From positions 1-22,733 of the forward strand of contig JAQIWT010000349.1 of the NCBI GenBank assembly GCA_034696485.1: DNA of 22,733 bases, in the 5' to 3' direction. Both the position numbers and the translations under genes were made by a program. Shown here piece by piece: positions 22,259 to 22,733 of this stretch; position 1 is the first letter of the stretch, and every line of letters begins with the position of its first letter. The notes beneath the pieces are model-generated. The model saw nothing but the letters and a program-made list of their open reading frames with translations, ran no database searches and was not told the DNA's origin. The DNA comes from Isohypsibius dastychi (lineage: Eukaryota > Tardigrada > Eutardigrada > Parachela > Isohypsibiidae).

Positions 22259-22301
22259 ATGATGACACTGTCCTAAAGCTTTATGCCGGATAGTTTCTGA
22301 T
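22259..22301 (+). ncRNA. Candidate SECIS element core
   Basis: ATGA at 22259-22262 faces TGAT at 22298-22301, giving the UGA/GA non-Watson-Crick quartet typical of SECIS. The helix above it pairs GACACTGTCC (22264-22273) with GGATAGTTTC (22288-22297): nine pairs including one G-U and a single C/U mismatch. AAA (22275-22277) opens the apical loop, 12 bases after ATGA, which is normal spacing. The weak spot is the lower helix: only GAAC (22246-22249) with GTTC (22313-22316) was found, and those bases overlap the upstream hairpin. The core lies in the 3' UTR before the AATAAA at 22449. Confidence 0.6.
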
Positions 22302-22448
22302 GTTTTCTGTGGGTTCTGCTATTATAATTCTTGTGTTGTAAATTGTGATTTGTATTGTAATCGTCGCCAGAAATTTTGTTTTGCGATGAAGTGGGTACAG
22401 TAGCTATCAACTAGTTCTACCGTTCTAGTTGGCTGTCTACAAATTCGC

Positions 22449-22454
22449 AATAAA
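22449..22454 (+). terminator. Poly(A) signal AATAAA of SelO
   Basis: Canonical hexamer 266 bases after the TAG, which places the hairpin and SECIS candidate inside the transcript. From here to 22733 I see no gene or repeat. Confidence 0.6.
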
Positions 22455-22733
22455 AACCGGACCGGAGAAAGTCGCATACGGTTGCATAAATATTGTTTTG
22501 CGTAACTGGATCAACATGCAAATGAATGGTATTGAATGATCAGATAAATATCGTTCCTTCTCCGTACCTAATACACAAAACATGTGATTTCATACATCCT
22601 TTGTAGAAATTTTCCAGGATTTGAATTTTTTGAGACTAATCTTCCCTAGTTTGCACTAAAGTTGGGAATCCTAGCCTCAGAATTTTAGGGGAAGGGAATT
22701 GCCTCCCTCGGTTTTTACCGGCTCCCTTAGCAG

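Overview
The window is nuclear DNA of a small-genome eukaryote, probably an invertebrate animal. Genes are dense, lie on both strands and carry many short GT..AG introns (mostly about 45-220 nt). Most acceptors are pyrimidine-rich (TTTCAG, TTTTAG, CTACAG) and poly(A) signals are AATAAA. Short introns, TTTCAG acceptors and long G runs resemble nematodes, but this is a guess; another compact animal genome such as a tardigrade or rotifer is not excluded. All gene models were built by hand from splice signals, reading-frame continuity and protein motifs. No alignment was run.

Left part (1-7.3 kb): a doubtful 54-aa gene; an unrecognised six-exon gene on the minus strand (558 aa); an apparently intact three-exon DNA transposase of the Tnp2 / CACTA type (850 aa, minus); and an unrecognised acidic two-exon gene (192 aa, minus).

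Middle (7.6-15.6 kb): a three-RRM RNA-binding protein, a 200-aa protein with a PCNA-binding box and a SUMO-interacting motif, and a coiled-coil RING protein follow one another on the plus strand. Next come an unrecognised minus-strand gene (210 aa) and a divergently placed 15-exon gene (545 aa), ten of whose consecutive exons are symmetric phase 1-1.

Right part (15.6-22.7 kb): a 438-bp non-autonomous DNA transposon with inverted ends and TA flanks; a fructosamine-3-kinase gene broken by a 102-bp insertion with an 8-bp target duplication and apparently by a start-site frameshift; a 49-aa STMP1-like mitochondrial micropeptide gene spread over three tiny exons; and selenoprotein O. The last is the strongest result. 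The frame runs 660 codons to TGA, then Ser-Ser-stop, which is the end of Sec-containing SelO, and the 3' UTR holds a SECIS-like stem-loop plus a second, perfect hairpin.

Two window-wide patterns have no explanation in the gene models. The octamer CCGGAAGT occurs 13 times (about 0.7 expected by chance), 12 of them within 8.6 kb. The three long G runs all lie on the sense strand about 110-145 bp upstream of a start codon. STMP1 and SelO are divergent and both have expected mitochondrial roles. The RRM, PIP/SIM and RING genes are in tandem 350-400 bp apart, but nothing proves an operon.
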